From Candidatus Aminicenantota bacterium (lineage in GTDB: Bacteria > Acidobacteriota > Aminicenantia > Aminicenantales > Aminicenantaceae): a stretch of DNA of 7,442 nucleotides. Both the position numbers and the translations under genes were made by a program. Every line of letters begins with the position of its first letter. Positions within the stretch are counted from its first letter, which is position 1. Under the pieces are notes generated by a model. The model was not told the origin of the DNA. It made no database searches and saw nothing but the letters and a program-made list of their open reading frames with translations. Location of the stretch: NCBI GenBank assembly GCA_030633795.1, contig DAOWCB010000064.1:1-7442 (forward strand), written 5' to 3'. Positions 5,645 through 7,442 of the stretch are shown here, one piece after another.

Positions 5645-7442
5645 TCATGATGGACGCGTTTTGTTTGATTTTCCTTTGTCTAAATCAATCGGGATAAAAA
5701 TGACGAAACGGGAGCCCTTTCCGATTTCGCTCTCTACGGTAACCCGGCCCTCGTGTTCCTTAATGATGGCATAGCTGATGGAAAGACCGAGGCCAGTTCC
5801 TTTTCCGATGCCTTTTGTTGTGAAAAAAGGATCAAAAATATGAGGTAGATGCTGGTCTTTAATCCCCGTTCCTGTATCCTCGATAACGACGATGGCTTGA
5901 TTGTCTGATTGATTGAGCTCGATCTTTAGCTTTCCCCCTTCAGACATGGCATCCATTGCATTGAGGATGATATTGATGAAGACCTGTTGGATTCTCTCTC
6001 CTTGTGCCCATATGGGTTTTATCGGGTGAATATCCAATTCGAGATCGATGTTCATATTTTTAAGTTTGTAATCGATCAGAGAAATGATCTCCTGCATATT
6101 TTCGCTGAGATCGACTTTTTGGAAGGCTGATTCGGACGGATTCCGTGCAAAGTTCAATAGATTTTTCACGATTTTTGCAACCCTGTCGGTTTGGGCTTCG
6201 ATTTTCTCCAGAACTTGGGAATGAGAAGATGCGGAAAGTTTCTTCTGCAAAATCTGCACATAGCTTGAGATGCCGGTTAAAGGCGTGTTTATTTCATGGG
6301 CCACGCCAGCAGAAAGCAGTCCTATAGAGGCAAGTTTTTCGGATGTGAGTAACTGCTGTTGCATCGTGATTTTTTCGGTGATGTCTTCGAAAACGATCAC
6401 CGTTCCATAGGGATCCATCTGGTTATCCAACAGGGGTGTTTTTGTGATGTCAAAAATCTTTTTTCCTCCCTTCGGCATTTCCATCGTTATTTCGCTTATC
6501 AGACGGAATCCTTGTTGGGTGTCGGGAGGAAAAAGGGCGGCGAAATTATTTTCTCCGAGAACCTCGATCAATTTCTTTCCCTTGACAATATCTTCCTTTT
6601 TTCCGAACGTCTTCTCGAGAACACGGTTCCACCCTATCACTCTTCCGTTTTGATCGAGAACAGCCATTCCCACTGTAAGGCTCTCGATGATGTTTTCACT
6701 GTAGTCTTTCAGCCTCTCTAGTTCATGAGCTCTAAGGTTGACCTGGCCATACAGATAGGCATTCTCCAGGGCGAGGGTCACGGGTGAAGAAATGGTTCTC
6801 AGCAATTCCCAATCTTCGCTGCTCAGAAAAGTATTGTCCTTTTTTTTCCCCATTCCCAGACAGCCGATAAGTTTGTTTTCGACCTTTAACGGAAGGAGAT
6901 GATAAAAGCCTTGTGAAGAGAGTTTATCGAATCGTCTCTGAAGGTCCTTTTTTTCTACGAAGGAAAAAGAGGAGAGATATTCCCTGTTCTTGAACTCATG
7001 GAAAAGAGGACTTTCGAAAGTCACGCTTGCTTTTGGCGGCGGCAAATGGCCTTTAGATTCAAGAACAGAAAAAGTATTCGGGTTTTTTTCCTCTGGAAGG
7101 AGAAGGGCAATGTCTTCGATCAAAAGAGCGTTGCTGATCAGCTCGAGGATGGATTGAGAAAGCTTTTGGAGGTTCCGCTCCCGGCTGATTTCTTGGCTTA
7201 TCGAGAGCAGCGTTTTTCTGTATTTGTAGCTCCTTTTGTAGATATCTCTGTCTAAAATGGACTGGATGAGTTTTGTCAGAGGAGTAAAAAGAGTCGCTCC
7301 CAAAACGAGGGTCAGCATTCCGAGCGTAACCGCGTTGAACTTGGTTTCAGAAAAAACTTGTCTTCGTGATGTGACGATAAAAGACATGATGGCGATAAGC
7401 ACATAAGAAAAAGTGAGAGTTACGGTTCTTTTGAGGATAACC
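5645..7442 (-). CDS. Membrane sensor histidine kinase with GAF-like and PAS domains, 5' end missing
   Basis: The frame is open to the right edge, so the gene is partial; a GTG at 7402 is only an internal codon used here for numbering. Codons before and after it read as one membrane helix (VTLTFSYVLIAIMSFIV), followed by a second (LGMLTLVLGATLFTPL). Next comes LIQSILDRDIYKRSYKYR, a juxtamembrane pattern seen in multi-helix kinases such as the PrsK type. Domains: GAF-like about 75-215, PAS about 235-345 (GMAVLDQNGRVIGWN), HisKA with H369 in GVAHEINTP, and HATPase with N-box N477/N481, G1 DTGTGI (509-514) and G2 GKGTGLGLS (533-541). It should autophosphorylate H369 and pass phosphate to D55 of the downstream regulator. 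The signal is unknown. Its promoter lies beyond the window. The domain ends at residue 585 with no receiver attached. Confidence 0.92.
   Translation of the reverse strand, partial: VILKRTVTLTFSYVLIAIMSFIVTSRRQVFSETKFNAVTLGMLTLVLGATLFTPLTKLIQSILDRDIYKRSYKYRKTLLSISQEISRERNLQKLSQSILELISNALLIEDIALLLPEEKNPNTFSVLESKGHLPPPKASVTFESPLFHEFKNREYLSSFSFVEKKDLQRRFDKLSSQGFYHLLPLKVENKLIGCLGMGKKKDNTFLSSEDWELLRTISSPVTLALENAYLYGQVNLRAHELERLKDYSENIIESLTVGMAVLDQNGRVIGWNRVLEKTFGKKEDIVKGKKLIEVLGENNFAALFPPDTQQGFRLISEITMEMPKGGKKIFDITKTPLLDNQMDPYGTVIVFEDITEKITMQQQLLTSEKLASIGLLSAGVAHEINTPLTGISSYVQILQKKLSASSHSQVLEKIEAQTDRVAKIVKNLLNFARNPSESAFQKVDLSENMQEIISLIDYKLKNMNIDLELDIHPIKPIWAQGERIQQVFINIILNAMDAMSEGGKLKIELNQSDNQAIVVIEDTGTGIKDQHLPHIFDPFFTTKGIGKGTGLGLSISYAIIKEHEGRVTVESEIGKGSRFVIFIPIDLDKGKSNKTRPS

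Overview
The window looks like chromosomal DNA from a Gram-negative-type bacterium of moderate GC content. Genes have ordinary Shine-Dalgarno sites and sigma70-like promoters, and there is a sigma54 regulatory circuit and a secreted metallopeptidase. The gene styles (M1-like peptidase with an extra N-terminal domain, membrane histidine kinase plus NtrC-type regulator, SpeD-family decarboxylase) would fit an uncultivated lineage such as Aminicenantota/Acidobacteriota or a deltaproteobacterial-type phylum. That placement is inference; no phylogenetic marker is present. I see no tRNA, rRNA, CRISPR array, insertion sequence or prophage.

Layout. Bases 1-136 (minus) hold the first 45 codons of a site-2-protease-like M50 membrane peptidase, cut by the left edge. 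Bases 137-460 are a divergent intergenic region in which the two outward promoters share an exact 12-bp element in inverted orientation. Bases 461-904 (plus) encode an Lrp/AsnC regulator. Bases 1012-1434 (plus) encode a SpeD-family pyruvoyl decarboxylase behind its own sigma70-like promoter. The 181-bp gap that follows carries a palindrome, a canonically spaced sigma54 -24/-12 promoter, and an extended -10 placed so that it would start RNA at the next start codon. Bases 1616-4219 (plus) encode an exported 867-aa M1-like metallopeptidase. Facing it after only 23 bp is a minus-strand two-component operon: a sensor histidine kinase (5645 to beyond 7442, N-terminus outside the window) followed by an NtrC-family sigma54 activator (4243-5634).

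How the parts may work together. The kinase would sense a membrane or cytoplasmic cue and phosphorylate the regulator, which carries an intact GAFTGA loop and should activate sigma54 promoters. The only clear sigma54 promoter I found is the one in front of the neighbouring peptidase gene, so the simplest reading is a local circuit of kinase, regulator and peptidase. Separately, an amino-acid-type regulator (Lrp/AsnC) sits just upstream of a SpeD homologue with unusual residues at its self-cleavage site. This raises the possibility that the enzyme acts on arginine or ornithine rather than S-adenosylmethionine. Both linkages are inferred from sequence and position, not demonstrated.
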